A DNA stretch of 64,000 nucleotides from Lacticaseibacillus brantae DSM 23927 (GTDB lineage: Bacteria; Bacillota; Bacilli; Lactobacillales; Lactobacillaceae): the NCBI RefSeq assembly GCF_001436115.1, contig NZ_AYZQ01000002.1:186001-250000 (forward strand), given 5' to 3'. The notes beneath the pieces are model-generated. The model worked only from the letters and a program-made list of their open reading frames with translations. It did not search any database and was not told the DNA's origin. Below are positions 1 to 8,443 of this stretch, piece by piece. A program made the position numbers and the translations under genes. The first letter of the stretch is position 1; the number at the start of each line of letters is the position of its first letter.

Positions 1-1412
1 ATATTATCAAAAATCGTTCCAGAGAACAGCCAGGTTTCTTGTAAGACCATCGCCATTTTCGCTCGTAAGTCGTGACGAGAAATGTTGCGAATATCTTGCC
101 CGTTGACTAACAGCGCGCCACCCTTAATATCATAAAAGCGTTCAAGTAAATTAATGACAGTGGTCTTACCGGCGCCAGTCTCACCAACAATTGCGGTCAT
201 TTGGCCAGGCTCGACAGCCATGTTGAAGTCAGGCATGAGCAATTTATCGTCATAGCCAAATTGGACGTGCTTGAAGCTGACTTTGGCATCACTGGCGGGC
301 TCGTTGGGATAATCACCCAGGGTCTCGTCCATCTCATCGGCATCGAGGACGGAGAAAATCCGATTGATTGAGGTGAGCATTGAAAGCAAGGTGCCCCAAA
401 TCTGAGCCAGCTGCAATAAAGGACTGGAGAACTGACTGGAATACTGTAAGAATGCCTGCATGTTCCCAAGGGTCATGGTTCCTCCAACAACTGACAAACT
501 CCCAATGGCCGCAATCAGCACGTAGACGATATTTTGAACCAAGGTCATCATTGGCATGGTTAAACCACTGATGAAGACGGCTTTCCAGCCGCTTGTCACC
601 ATGGATTGATTGGCGTGTTCGAATTTGGCCAAGGCATTTTGAGTGCCATTAAAGCTCTTGACGACGGTAAAGCCTTGCAAGCTTTCTTCAATCTGGGTGT
701 TGAGTTGGCCCAATGAACCGAAGTATTCGCCGTTATATTTCTGCGCTTTTGGCGTAACCAAGCGAGTGACCAGTAGCATAACTGGAATCATTAAACAAAC
801 GACCAAGGTCAAGAGTGGGCTGATGGTTAACATCATGACAAAGACGCCAATAGCGGAGATGATACTAGAGATGATGCTCGTTAAGCTCCGTTGTAAGCCA
901 CTGACGATATTGTCAACATCATTAGTGGCGATACTCATGAGTTCACCATTTTGGTGCTGATCAAAATAATCAATCGGCAGGCGATTTAACTTAGCTTTCA
1001 AATCGCGGCGCAACCGGCGCGTAATGTCTTGTGTAATGACTGTCATGAATCGCTGTTGCAAGAATGAAGTGAGAAATGTGAGTAAATACAAACCCAGTAG
1101 AATTAACAGCGTGAGCCGCAGCTGGGTGAAGTCAATTCCTGTGGCCCGGCGGACACCGTCAAAAATGATGGTGGTGGTATTCCCGAGGACTTTAGGCGTT
1201 AAGACTGTTACCAGTGTGCCAATCAAGACAGCGATGGCCGTCAAAATAATGAGGCCGGTTGATTTCTTGGTATAGACACTTAGGCGCTTCAAGCTTTGCG
1301 TGATAGAAATCTTTGGCGTGCTGTCATCAGGACGCCCGCCACGTGGGCCTGCACCTCGAGTCATATTGCCGCCACGTTGGTTACCACCACGGGTTTCTTT
1401 AGTATTTTGCAT
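1..1412 (-). CDS. ABC multidrug exporter half-transporter, second subunit (partial)
   Basis: The gene runs off the left edge of the window. The start ATG at 1412 gives a Gly/Arg-rich cytoplasmic N-terminus (MQNTKETRGGNQRGG), followed by a transmembrane exporter domain. A nucleotide-binding domain follows with Walker A (GETGAGKTT, about 171-200) and a Q-loop (VLQETWLFSG). The window ends before the ABC signature and Walker B. It overlaps the end of the upstream ABC gene by 14 nt, so the two are translationally coupled. The pairing is typical of heterodimeric type IV exporters such as LmrCD/BmrCD. I infer efflux of hydrophobic drugs or bile-type compounds across the membrane. The substrate cannot be read from the sequence. 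Confidence 0.9.
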   Translation of the reverse strand, partial: MQNTKETRGGNQRGGNMTRGAGPRGGRPDDSTPKISITQSLKRLSVYTKKSTGLIILTAIAVLIGTLVTVLTPKVLGNTTTIIFDGVRRATGIDFTQLRLTLLILLGLYLLTFLTSFLQQRFMTVITQDITRRLRRDLKAKLNRLPIDYFDQHQNGELMSIATNDVDNIVSGLQRSLTSIISSIISAIGVFVMMLTISPLLTLVVCLMIPVMLLVTRLVTPKAQKYNGEYFGSLGQLNTQIEESLQGFTVVKSFNGTQNALAKFEHANQSMVTSGWKAVFISGLTMPMMTLVQNIVYVLIAAIGSLSVVGGTMTLGNMQAFLQYSSQFSSPLLQLAQIWGTLLSMLTSINRIFSVLDADEMDETLGDYPNEPASDAKVSFKHVQFGYDDKLLMPDFNMAVEPGQMTAIVGETGAGKTTVINLLERFYDIKGGALLVNGQDIRNISRHDLRAKMAMVLQETWLFSGTIFDN

Positions 1413-3132
1413 CAGATGAGTCCTCCTCTTGATAGGATTGTGATTGCATGATTTGTTGATAAACTGGATTTGTCTTGGCTAATTCAGCGTGTGTACCTAA
1501 CCCGACGATGCTGCCCTGATCTAAGACGGCAATCTGGTCTGAAGTCGTAATCGAAGCAACCCGCTGTGCCACAATGATGGTAACGGCATTACCGGTTTTG
1601 GCCCGCATGCTCTGGCGTACTGCGGCATCTGTCTTGAAATCTAACGCAGAAAATGAATCGTCGAAGATATAGACATCGGCGTCTTTTAACAAGGCCCGCG
1701 CGATACATAGCCGTTGCTTTTGGCCACCGGAGAAGTTGTCGCCGGCTTTAGCCACCTGGCTGTCAAGGCCGTCAGGTAATGCGGCAACAAAGTCCTTGGC
1801 TTGTGCCATTTCGAGGGCTTGCCAAATTTCATCATCTGTCGCTTCGGGCTTGCCGACTAACATGTTGGACCGGATAGTGCCGAAGAATAGCATGGCTGTT
1901 TGTGGGACATAGCTAATCTTGGCGTGGAGTTGTTCTTGGGGAATCTGTTTGACATCAACCCCGTTAAGCTCAACTTGACCACTTTCGGCGTCATACAAGC
2001 GTGAAATCAAATTGACCAGTGATGATTTACCGTCACCAGTAGAGCCGATAATGGCAAATGTTTCACCAGCCTTGACAGAGAAACTGATATCAGCCAAAGC
2101 CCGTTTTTGAGCGCCGAGGTAACGGAAATCCACGTGGTCGAAAGTCAGCCCTTTGGTGGTTTCTGCTGGCGCAGTTGCTGTGGGTTCGCTGATTGAGAGG
2201 GGCTGGTTAAGCACTTCATTGACCCGTTGCGCAGAGATCTGACCCTTGGGGACCATCATGATGATGAAACTGATGCTGGCAAAACCAGTCAAAATTTGAG
2301 TGGCGTAACTAATCGCCCCAACAATGGAGCCAATTTGTAATGAGCCATCAGCGACAAATTGGGCGCCCATCCACACGATGAGTAATGACGCAAAGTTCAA
2401 CAGTAACGAGAGGGCAGGGATGAAGAAGCCCATGATGGTGCCGGCTGTGACTGAAGTTTTGGAATAGGCTTGATTCAAACTTTCGTATTTATCGTATTCA
2501 GCTGATTCCTTGTTGAAGGCCCGGATGACCTTGACGCCAGTAAGGCCTTCTTTGAATGCCAAGTTTAACTTATCCATTAAAGTTTGAATCTTGGCATACA
2601 GTGGCGTAACCCGGTTGAAAATCAACAAGTAGACAATGACTAAGAATGGGACCGCTGCAAGGAAGACGAGCCCAAAGCGTGGTTCCAATACCCAAGTCAT
2701 GATGATGCCCCCGACGAGTTGAATCGGCGCCATCAGGAGAAACTGTAATCCCATTTGAACAAGGTTTTGGACTTGGGTCACGTCGTCGGTATCCCGAGTG
2801 ATGAGGGATGCCGAACCGAAGTGGTCAAATTCGGCTTTCGAGAAACTGAGAATTTTGCGGTAGAGATCTGACCGGATGTCGCCGCCAAGCTCGTAAGCAA
2901 TCTTGGTGAATAGCCATGAGTTTAAGGTGGATCCGATCAAACCAATGATGGCAACGCCAATCATTAAGGCACCTTGAACCCAAATAACTTGGGTATTACC
3001 CTTGGCAATTCCCTGATTAATGATGGTGGCCGTCAGATAAGGGAGATACAAACCTGTCGCCGATTGAAGGAGTAAGAATAGAATCGCGATGAAAGTTTGC
3101 AGAATCGGTAATCGCTTAATTAGAGTGAGCAT
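1399..3132 (-). CDS. ABC multidrug exporter half-transporter, first subunit
   Basis: This 577-aa half-transporter has an N-terminal six-helix exporter domain (about residues 5-300) and a C-terminal ATPase. Visible motifs are Walker A GSTGDGKSS, signature FSGGQKQR and a Walker B ending IFDDSFSALD. The residue after the Walker B Asp is Asp rather than the catalytic Glu. That is the known pattern for the degenerate-site subunit of heterodimeric exporters (LmrC/BmrC type). The start at 3132 is chosen because AGGAGG (3141-3146) lies 8 nt upstream. An in-frame ATG at 3162 lacks that spacing. It sits 96 bp downstream of a MarR gene and is probably in its operon. Confidence 0.92.
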   Translation of the reverse strand: MLTLIKRLPILQTFIAILFLLLQSATGLYLPYLTATIINQGIAKGNTQVIWVQGALMIGVAIIGLIGSTLNSWLFTKIAYELGGDIRSDLYRKILSFSKAEFDHFGSASLITRDTDDVTQVQNLVQMGLQFLLMAPIQLVGGIIMTWVLEPRFGLVFLAAVPFLVIVYLLIFNRVTPLYAKIQTLMDKLNLAFKEGLTGVKVIRAFNKESAEYDKYESLNQAYSKTSVTAGTIMGFFIPALSLLLNFASLLIVWMGAQFVADGSLQIGSIVGAISYATQILTGFASISFIIMMVPKGQISAQRVNEVLNQPLSISEPTATAPAETTKGLTFDHVDFRYLGAQKRALADISFSVKAGETFAIIGSTGDGKSSLVNLISRLYDAESGQVELNGVDVKQIPQEQLHAKISYVPQTAMLFFGTIRSNMLVGKPEATDDEIWQALEMAQAKDFVAALPDGLDSQVAKAGDNFSGGQKQRLCIARALLKDADVYIFDDSFSALDFKTDAAVRQSMRAKTGNAVTIIVAQRVASITTSDQIAVLDQGSIVGLGTHAELAKTNPVYQQIMQSQSYQEEDSSDAKY

Positions 3133-3228
3133 GATGAAGTCCTCCTGGTTGTTTTTTGGCATAAAAAAATAAGCGTTGCGATTTTCAGTATTGCAGCAGC
3201 AACGCTTGTCGTAGAAATTGAAAACTAT

Positions 3229-3783
3229 TTACTTCGTTCTGGGGTCAAAGGGCCCATTTGGATGGGAGTCAATGAAGCGGTCAAGTTCTTCTGCACTCAT
3301 TGGTCGCGCCGGTCGAGTTCGCCAATCGAATTGCTCAGGGCTCAGACCAGACTGCTTGAAGTCTGCTTCCAAAGCCTCAGTGAGGCGATCAAGATAATGT
3401 GCAAAGTCAACATGTTCCTCAGGACTGAAAATATCAAAGATAGCGCTGGGATCGAGTCGATTCTGTTCCACTTGTTTACCTTTGGTGGTTAAGCGACTAA
3501 TCATGATCCGACCGTCAGTAGTTGATGGTGTCCGCGTGATGTAGCCACCCTTCTCGAGTTTGTTGAGCAATTCATTAGCCGAAGGGACGCTAATGCGCAG
3601 TAAGAAGGCCAAACTCTTGGTGCTGATTTCTTCTTGCAGTTTCAAAGTCGCAATTACGCGTCCTTGGCCACGAGTGGGATCGGCTAGCGGTCCATCTTCT
3701 GCAGTCGTTTGGAACTGTCGCCGGTTGAGCAACCACTGGAATTGGCGTAACTTGCTAAATAAATCTTCATTCGTGACAGTCAT
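3229..3783 (-). CDS. MarR-family transcriptional repressor of the ABC exporter operon
   Basis: This 184-aa protein has a winged helix-turn-helix around residues 45-120 (ISVPSANELLNKLEKGGYITR, then TTDGRIMISRLTTKGK), which is the MarR arrangement of recognition helix and wing. The C-terminal 60 residues are longer than in minimal MarR proteins and acidic/proline-rich. The RBS GGAGG lies just upstream of the ATG. It is first in the operon MarR-ABC-ABC. Its promoter (3815-3860 region) carries two GGTACC-centred palindromes, which suggests autoregulation and ligand-induced derepression of the exporter. The inducer is unknown. Confidence 0.9.
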   Translation of the reverse strand: MTVTNEDLFSKLRQFQWLLNRRQFQTTAEDGPLADPTRGQGRVIATLKLQEEISTKSLAFLLRISVPSANELLNKLEKGGYITRTPSTTDGRIMISRLTTKGKQVEQNRLDPSAIFDIFSPEEHVDFAHYLDRLTEALEADFKQSGLSPEQFDWRTRPARPMSAEELDRFIDSHPNGPFDPRTK

Positions 3784-3805
3784 TTGTTCGCCTCCATTTT
3801 TATAA

Positions 3806-3862
3806 AAGGTACCTTATGAAAATGAATTATAGAAGGTACCCTTTATAAATGCAAGCCTTTTT
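3806..3862 (-). promoter_or_regulatory. MarR operon promoter with two GGTACC operators
   Basis: Reading leftward, TTGCAT is followed by a 17-bp spacer and TATAAT. The spacer contains GGGTACCTT (3833-3843). A second copy, the perfect palindrome AAGGTACCTT (3806-3815), lies just downstream of the -10. Two matching sites bracketing the -10 are what a repressor acting on its own promoter would need. Binding by the MarR protein is inferred. Confidence 0.7.
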
Positions 3863-3899
3863 GAGAAAAAACTTTTGGCGCCTAGAAATAAGCCATTAA

Positions 3900-3939
3900 A
3901 AAACGCCAGGACTGCCTGTTTGAGGCGGTTCTGACGTTT
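3900..3939 (-). terminator. Rho-independent terminator of the NmrA-like gene
   Basis: An imperfect hairpin (AAACG..CAG / CTGACGTTT) sits just past the stop codon at 3942. A run of T on the minus strand follows it. Confidence 0.6.
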
Positions 3940-3941
3940 GA

Positions 3942-4811
3942 TTATTGCTCGAGAAAAAGTTGGCGATAGTCTTGAATGAAAGTATCAATGGATCGAGCCG
4001 GTCGCTTGAGAATTGTTTCAATATTATGATTCACAGTTTTTGCATTGCCCAATTGGGTGATGACATACAGCATGACCATGACATTGACGAATTCTTTAGG
4101 TGTGCCCCGCCTAAGCATGGTGCGACGAAACTTCAAGAGACTTGGACGGCTGTAAGTAATGGGAATCCTGAGAATGTGGGTCATTTTAACTGCAATTTCC
4201 TCGTAAGTCAGGGCCTCAGCGCCAGTAATATCCAGCTTTTGATTGAGATACTGGGTATCAAGCAAGCACGCGGCAGCGACATCGGCAATGTCTCTGGTAT
4301 CAATGAAGCTGGTTTTGGCGCGCCCAGCGGGGATGAAGAGATCGTGATTGATTTGAAGATCGTAGAGGTGCGTGGAACTGAGATTCTGCATGAAGAAACT
4401 AGGGCGAATAAAGGTGTACGGAATCTCAAGTCGCTCAATCATCGCTTCAATCTGGTGATGTGGCGTAACAGGATTCTTCTCGACACCCAGCAAGGACACA
4501 AAGACAATCTGTTGGATCTGTTGTTGCTTGGCAAAGTTTAAGAATGGCGCCATATCTTGTTTCGGATGGCTGAGTTGGGGCGGCCGGATGAAGAAAATCT
4601 TCTCAATATCGGTGAAAGCCTCAGGAAAGGTGCTTGGGTCGAGAAAGTCAAAGTGGACTAAGCGGACCTGCTTGTCAGTCGCAAAATGTTTTTTTGCCTT
4701 TGGTAAGTTGTGGACGCCGACAGTGAGTTGAACATCAGGGTTTTGCGCTAACGTATCGACGAGCGGTGAACCGATGTTTCCTGATCCACCGATGACTAAA
4801 ATGTGTGTCAT
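3942..4811 (-). CDS. NmrA-like NAD(P)-binding protein (atypical SDR)
   Basis: This 289-aa protein begins with a Rossmann glycine motif, VIGGSGNIGSP (residues 6-16). It continues as an atypical short-chain dehydrogenase of the NmrA/QOR2-like group, with the NmrA-like segment FVSLLGVEKN and a variable C-terminal half. Members act as NAD(P)H-dependent quinone reductases or redox-sensing proteins. The typical Tyr-x3-Lys catalytic pair is not evident, so a sensor role is possible. The start overlaps the stop of the upstream MarR gene (ATGA, 4808-4811), indicating a two-gene operon under that regulator. The exact substrate is unknown. Confidence 0.85.
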   Translation of the reverse strand: MTHILVIGGSGNIGSPLVDTLAQNPDVQLTVGVHNLPKAKKHFATDKQVRLVHFDFLDPSTFPEAFTDIEKIFFIRPPQLSHPKQDMAPFLNFAKQQQIQQIVFVSLLGVEKNPVTPHHQIEAMIERLEIPYTFIRPSFFMQNLSSTHLYDLQINHDLFIPAGRAKTSFIDTRDIADVAAACLLDTQYLNQKLDITGAEALTYEEIAVKMTHILRIPITYSRPSLLKFRRTMLRRGTPKEFVNVMVMLYVITQLGNAKTVNHNIETILKRPARSIDTFIQDYRQLFLEQ

Positions 4812-5221
4812 GATTGCTCCTTTGTGGGGATGAGTTTGCCGAGCAGCTGATTCAACAGTTGCTGGTCTTCAGTGGATAGTGGCGCAATGATTGCATCCAA
4901 AATTTGATTACTGATTCCTTGACCGGTGATTGCCGCTGTTTGACCGGCCGTGGTCAAGTTGAGGAGCTGGGAGCGCTGGTCAGTGGGATTGGCTTGCTTG
5001 GTCAAGAAATCCTTCTCAACCAAACGTTTGACAATGCCCGAAACAGTTGGCTTGTCCATATCAAGCCGATTGGCTAACTGGACGGCCGTTAATGGTCGTT
5101 CTAGCATCAGTTGTTGCAATAAGGCCCACTGTTGGACCGTGAGATCCTCTTGAAGTAGGGCTTGATTCAATTGGTATTTTAATTGGTGTGCCAGATTCAT
5201 GATCAAGTAACCAGAGTTCAT
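4808..5221 (-). CDS. MarR-family transcriptional regulator
   Basis: This compact 137-aa MarR protein has its winged helix at about 35-95 (LTAVQLANRLDMDKPTVSGI as recognition region, then a DQRSQL wing). GGGAGG precedes the ATG. It is translationally coupled to the NmrA-like reductase gene, which it probably controls. The promoter contains a perfect palindrome, GTTAGTATACTAAC, overlapping the -10, consistent with autorepression. Proteins of this group often sense quinones, phenolics or oxidants. That is inferred from the reductase partner only. Confidence 0.9.
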   Translation of the reverse strand: MNSGYLIMNLAHQLKYQLNQALLQEDLTVQQWALLQQLMLERPLTAVQLANRLDMDKPTVSGIVKRLVEKDFLTKQANPTDQRSQLLNLTTAGQTAAITGQGISNQILDAIIAPLSTEDQQLLNQLLGKLIPTKEQS

Positions 5222-5241
5222 CGCTACTTCCTCCCTAACAA

Positions 5242-5276
5242 GTTAGTATACTAACTATATTGATGGCACCTGTCAA
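5242..5276 (-). promoter_or_regulatory. Promoter and palindromic operator of the MarR/NmrA operon
   Basis: On the minus strand, TTGACA (5271-5276) is followed by 17 bp and TAGTAT. The -10 lies inside the perfect 14-bp palindrome GTTAGTATACTAAC (5242-5255). A protein bound there would block RNA polymerase. Confidence 0.75.
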
Positions 5277-5295
5277 TCGGAAGGGCGCGTAATTT

Positions 5296-5331
5296 AAAAA
5301 GGGTTGTGACAAGAATGTCACAACCCTTTTT
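5296..5331. terminator. Terminator after the MFS operon (usable in both directions)
   Basis: A perfect inverted repeat (AAAAAGGGTTGTGACA / TGTCACAACCCTTTTT) has a 4-nt loop and T-runs on both strands. It lies 39 bp past the MFS stop. Confidence 0.9.
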
Positions 5332-5369
5332 GGTTTCATCTAATGAGTGGCAGTCTGATGCCATCATTG

Positions 5370-6671
5370 TCATGACTGCCGGCCATCGACAAAAATTGCC
5401 ACAATGATGGCTGCAACAACGGTGAAACCAACCATAAACCAGACTTCATTTTGAAAGCCACTCGTCATCGAAACAATAATCGATAAGCCAATGGGACCGC
5501 CAATTTGATGCATCGAATTCGTGACGCCACTCGCAATGCCGGCCATGGCATCCGGCGCTTCATGCACCCCTGCGGAAGTCACTGGGGCAAGCGTTAACCC
5601 TTGGCCAAGTCCCAGGATGAGCATGGGGATGAGAACTGTTCGCCAGTAGCCTGCAGCTGGATTAGAAAAGGCAAGAATCAGTAATCCAACCACTAAGACA
5701 AGCTCGCCAGCAAGCAAGATTCGCCCATTACCAAACCGACGCGTCAAGTTGGGTAACCACAACGCGACGACAAAATTCACCAGCGTCATGGGCAGAAAGG
5801 CCAAGCCTGCTTCAAATGCCGAGAATCCATATTGACTTTGGAACATTTGGGGCAGGAAATACCAGAATGGCAACATCGTCATCATAAAGAGTAGACGGGT
5901 AGCATATGCACCTGAGCGCACGCGATTCTTGAATAGACTGAGGGGTAAGAGTGGATAATCAATGTGATTTTCGCGCCGAATGAAAACGCCCATTAAGAGT
6001 ACGCCGATCAGAATGATCCACCAGTTCTGTTCTGTGAAGCCATAGATAATGCTCCCAAGCCCCAGAATCGAGTATAGACTGCCCAAGTAGTCAATCTTTT
6101 CAGGCTTGGTAACTGAGTCATCAATATATTTCGCTGTTAAGATAATCAAAACTAACGTGAAAGGCACATTGATCAGGAAACCAGCACGCCACGAAATTAG
6201 ACTGGTCAAGCCACCGCCAATCAGTAGGCCAATGCTTGAACCGATACCAGCCGTTGCCCCGTAATATGAAATGGCTTTTTGACGAGTTTCGTCCTTATAC
6301 GCGTCCATGATGAGCGCGAGTGTGGTGGGCGCAATGATGGAACTACCAATTCCTTGAAGCGCCCGCATCCCAATCATCGTGGCACTATTTTGAGCCACCC
6401 CAATGACGAGTGAACTCAGCCCGAAGATGGTTAAGCCAATGAGAAAGATTCTTTTTCGGCCGAGAAGATCAGAAAGACGCCCACTCAGGAGCAGAAACCC
6501 ACCGAAAGTTAGCGTATAGGCGCTCGAGACCCATGAAAGACTAATGGCTGAGAGGTGTAAGCTTTGGCCAATTTCAACTGAGCTGGTGAAGATGATGGAA
6601 TTATCCATCAAGATTAGAAAGTATGCGAGCAATGTCACGGGAAGAACAATCCCGAATTTTTGTTTAGTCAA
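5370..6671 (-). CDS. MFS multidrug efflux transporter (DHA2-like)
   Basis: This 433-aa integral membrane protein has about 12-14 hydrophobic segments. The loop GRLSDLLGRKR (after TM2) is the MFS motif A, and the N-terminus (LDNSIIF-like LMDNSIIFTSSV) matches the drug:H+ antiporter DHA2 motif. It is slightly shorter than typical 14-TM members. The start is a TTG with AAGGA about 10 nt upstream. It lies 19 bp after the membrane-anchored flavodoxin gene in one operon, driven by a MerR-type promoter at 7393-7412. Proton-driven efflux of toxic compounds is known for the family. The compound here is unknown. Confidence 0.88.
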   Translation of the reverse strand: MTKQKFGIVLPVTLLAYFLILMDNSIIFTSSVEIGQSLHLSAISLSWVSSAYTLTFGGFLLLSGRLSDLLGRKRIFLIGLTIFGLSSLVIGVAQNSATMIGMRALQGIGSSIIAPTTLALIMDAYKDETRQKAISYYGATAGIGSSIGLLIGGGLTSLISWRAGFLINVPFTLVLIILTAKYIDDSVTKPEKIDYLGSLYSILGLGSIIYGFTEQNWWIILIGVLLMGVFIRRENHIDYPLLPLSLFKNRVRSGAYATRLLFMMTMLPFWYFLPQMFQSQYGFSAFEAGLAFLPMTLVNFVVALWLPNLTRRFGNGRILLAGELVLVVGLLILAFSNPAAGYWRTVLIPMLILGLGQGLTLAPVTSAGVHEAPDAMAGIASGVTNSMHQIGGPIGLSIIVSMTSGFQNEVWFMVGFTVVAAIIVAIFVDGRQS

Positions 6672-6689
6672 CCTGTCATCATCCTTTGC

Positions 6690-7349
6690 TTATTGAGTTT
6701 GTTTAATCGATTTGAGCCAAGTCGTCACTGATTTGCTGACGGTCACGCGACGATTACCTCTGATAGCTAAGAGCACGCCGTTGATTTCCTCACCGCCCTT
6801 AATTGAGAAGCCTTGCAATACTGTAGCGCCTTTCGCTTCTTGCTTAATTTGAGTGAAGACGGATCCGACACCGTAGCCGCCGTTTGTGTTGAAAGGAATC
6901 ACGGTTTTGCCAGTAAATTTATTGGCACGCAGGAAGGCCACGACCGCCTGAGGTAATGCCATGTTCCAGGTAGGGCTACCAATAAAAATTCGATCATACT
7001 GGCTTAAATCGGGTAAGGATTTCAATGCCGGCAAGGTGTCTGTATTTTGCTCAGTTTCATTTTGTTCGACTTCGGCCCGATAATTAGTTGGGCGGGCCGA
7101 CTTGGTTTCAATCTGGACCAAGTCCCCACCAACTTGGGACTGAATGATTTCGGCGACTGCCTTGGTGTTGCCGGTTCGTGAATAATAAACGATTAATGTT
7201 TTTGGATTCTGCACGGTTTTTCCTTCTTTCTGGCTAGTGGTAGTGGTAGTGGTTGCTTGGTTGGATCGACGCGACACAATGACTGCGCCAGCGATAATAA
7301 GAACTGCAACCATGAGCACGAGACTTACGATTTTTGTTGTTTTGGACAT
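6690..7349 (-). CDS. Membrane-anchored flavodoxin-like protein
   Basis: This 219-aa protein has an uncleaved-looking N-terminal hydrophobic segment (about residues 6-25), a Thr-rich linker, and then a flavodoxin domain starting LIVYYSRTGNTKAVA, the FMN phosphate-binding loop. IFIGSPTWNMALPQ is the second FMN-contact region. The predicted topology puts the FMN domain outside the membrane, which is uncommon for flavodoxins. It is first in an operon with the MFS exporter and has a MerR operator upstream. A role in extracytoplasmic quinone or electrophile reduction is an inference. Confidence 0.82.
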   Translation of the reverse strand: MSKTTKIVSLVLMVAVLIIAGAVIVSRRSNQATTTTTTSQKEGKTVQNPKTLIVYYSRTGNTKAVAEIIQSQVGGDLVQIETKSARPTNYRAEVEQNETEQNTDTLPALKSLPDLSQYDRIFIGSPTWNMALPQAVVAFLRANKFTGKTVIPFNTNGGYGVGSVFTQIKQEAKGATVLQGFSIKGGEEINGVLLAIRGNRRVTVSKSVTTWLKSIKQTQ

Positions 7350-7392
7350 GCGCTCTTTGACCTCCTCCTGAAGTTGATTTACTTACCTTAAA

Positions 7393-7412
7393 CCTTGAAG
7401 TGGACTTCAAGG
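7393..7412 (-). promoter_or_regulatory. MerR operator 1 (flavodoxin-MFS operon)
   Basis: The near-perfect palindrome CCTTGAAGTGGACTTCAAGG lies between TTGCCT (-35) and TAAGGT (-10) on the minus strand. The spacer is 19 bp, the long spacer typical of MerR-activated promoters. Three more copies lie between 10205 and 10758. Confidence 0.85.
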
Positions 7413-7544
7413 CAAGCCCTTCATTCAAAAATATTGGCGAAGTCGCTTCGGGGGCGATTGTTCCTGTATTGCGTTGCGTTTAAATTGACCCGTAGTCGCT
7501 TCGGCCCTACACTCAAGGCAACAACAACGAAAAGGGGTCTAATT

Positions 7545-8360
7545 ATGGCACGCATAATCTTAATTACTGGGGCTTCATCAGGGATTGGTTTTGAAGCGGC
7601 CAAACAACTGGCGCAAGCAGGAAACATCGTCTACGGGGCGGCTCGGCGGCTTGATCGGCTGCAGGAGTTGACAAATTATGGCGTGACGCCAGTCGCTTTG
7701 GATGTGACAGATGCCGCTGCCGCGCAAACTGTCGTTGATGACATCATTCAAAAAGAAAACCGACTCGATGTCCTGATTAACAATGCCGGTTATGGTTCAT
7801 ATGGTGCCGTTGAAGAGGTGTCCATTGACGAGGCCAAACGCCAATTCGATGTCAATCTGTTTGGCCTCGCCCAGATGACTAAATTGGTGTTGCCCCAAAT
7901 GCGCAAACAACATTCCGGCACGATTATCAACACATCGTCAATGGCCGGCAAAGTGTGGACGCCATTCGGTGCGTGGTATCATGCGACTAAATTTGCCGTC
8001 GAAGGCTTTTCTAACTCAATGCGCTTGGAGCTTGAACCCTTTGGCATCCATGTTGTTTTGATTGAACCAGGGGCCATTAAGACGAGCTGGGGGATGATTG
8101 CCGCTGATCACTTGAGTGAAAGCTCGGCTCAAGGGCCTTATGCCAAGGCAGCCCAGCGGACCGCGAATAATTTGCGCCGCTTGTACAGTAGTAGTTTCAT
8201 CACCGCTGCCAGCAAAATCGGCCGGGTGATGGCCAAGGCTGCCACAGCCAAACGGCCACGGATTCACTACCTGACTGGCTTTGGCGCTAAGCCATCGGTG
8301 TTCTTCTCCAGAATTGTGCCAAACCAAATTTTTGACGCCGTGATTAAACGGGTGATGTGA
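7545..8360 (+). CDS. Short-chain dehydrogenase/reductase
   Basis: This 271-aa classical SDR has the cofactor motif TGASSGIG (8-15), NNAGYG (79-84), and the catalytic Ser131/132, Tyr145 and Lys149 (YHATK). Arg34/Arg35 after strand 2 suggests NADP(H) preference. The start at 7545 is set by AAGGGG 7 nt upstream. A longer upstream reading (from 7395) has no RBS and runs through the promoter region. It is transcribed away from the flavodoxin operon. It has a close paralogue at 55619-56425 with the same catalytic spacing. The substrate is unknown. Confidence 0.9.
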   Translation: MARIILITGASSGIGFEAAKQLAQAGNIVYGAARRLDRLQELTNYGVTPVALDVTDAAAAQTVVDDIIQKENRLDVLINNAGYGSYGAVEEVSIDEAKRQFDVNLFGLAQMTKLVLPQMRKQHSGTIINTSSMAGKVWTPFGAWYHATKFAVEGFSNSMRLELEPFGIHVVLIEPGAIKTSWGMIAADHLSESSAQGPYAKAAQRTANNLRRLYSSSFITAASKIGRVMAKAATAKRPRIHYLTGFGAKPSVFFSRIVPNQIFDAVIKRVM

Positions 8361-8379
8361 GTTTATACTGTTTTAGCCA

Positions 8380-8440
8380 CACAAAAAGCGCGCTCGTCGC
8401 GGAAATCTGTTGGATTTTCGCAGCGAGTGCGCTTTTTGTG
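8380..8440. terminator. Terminator between the converging SDR and aldo-keto reductase genes
   Basis: A long inverted repeat (CACAAAAAGCGC... / ...GCGCTTTTTGTG) with an internal GCG-rich stem serves both strands, between convergent stops at 8360 and 8444. Confidence 0.85.
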
Positions 8441-8443
8441 GAT

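Noticed and set aside
3945-4541. Long 198-aa plus-strand frame
   Set aside because: It is antisense to the clearly coding NmrA-like gene, with no RBS or recognisable domain.
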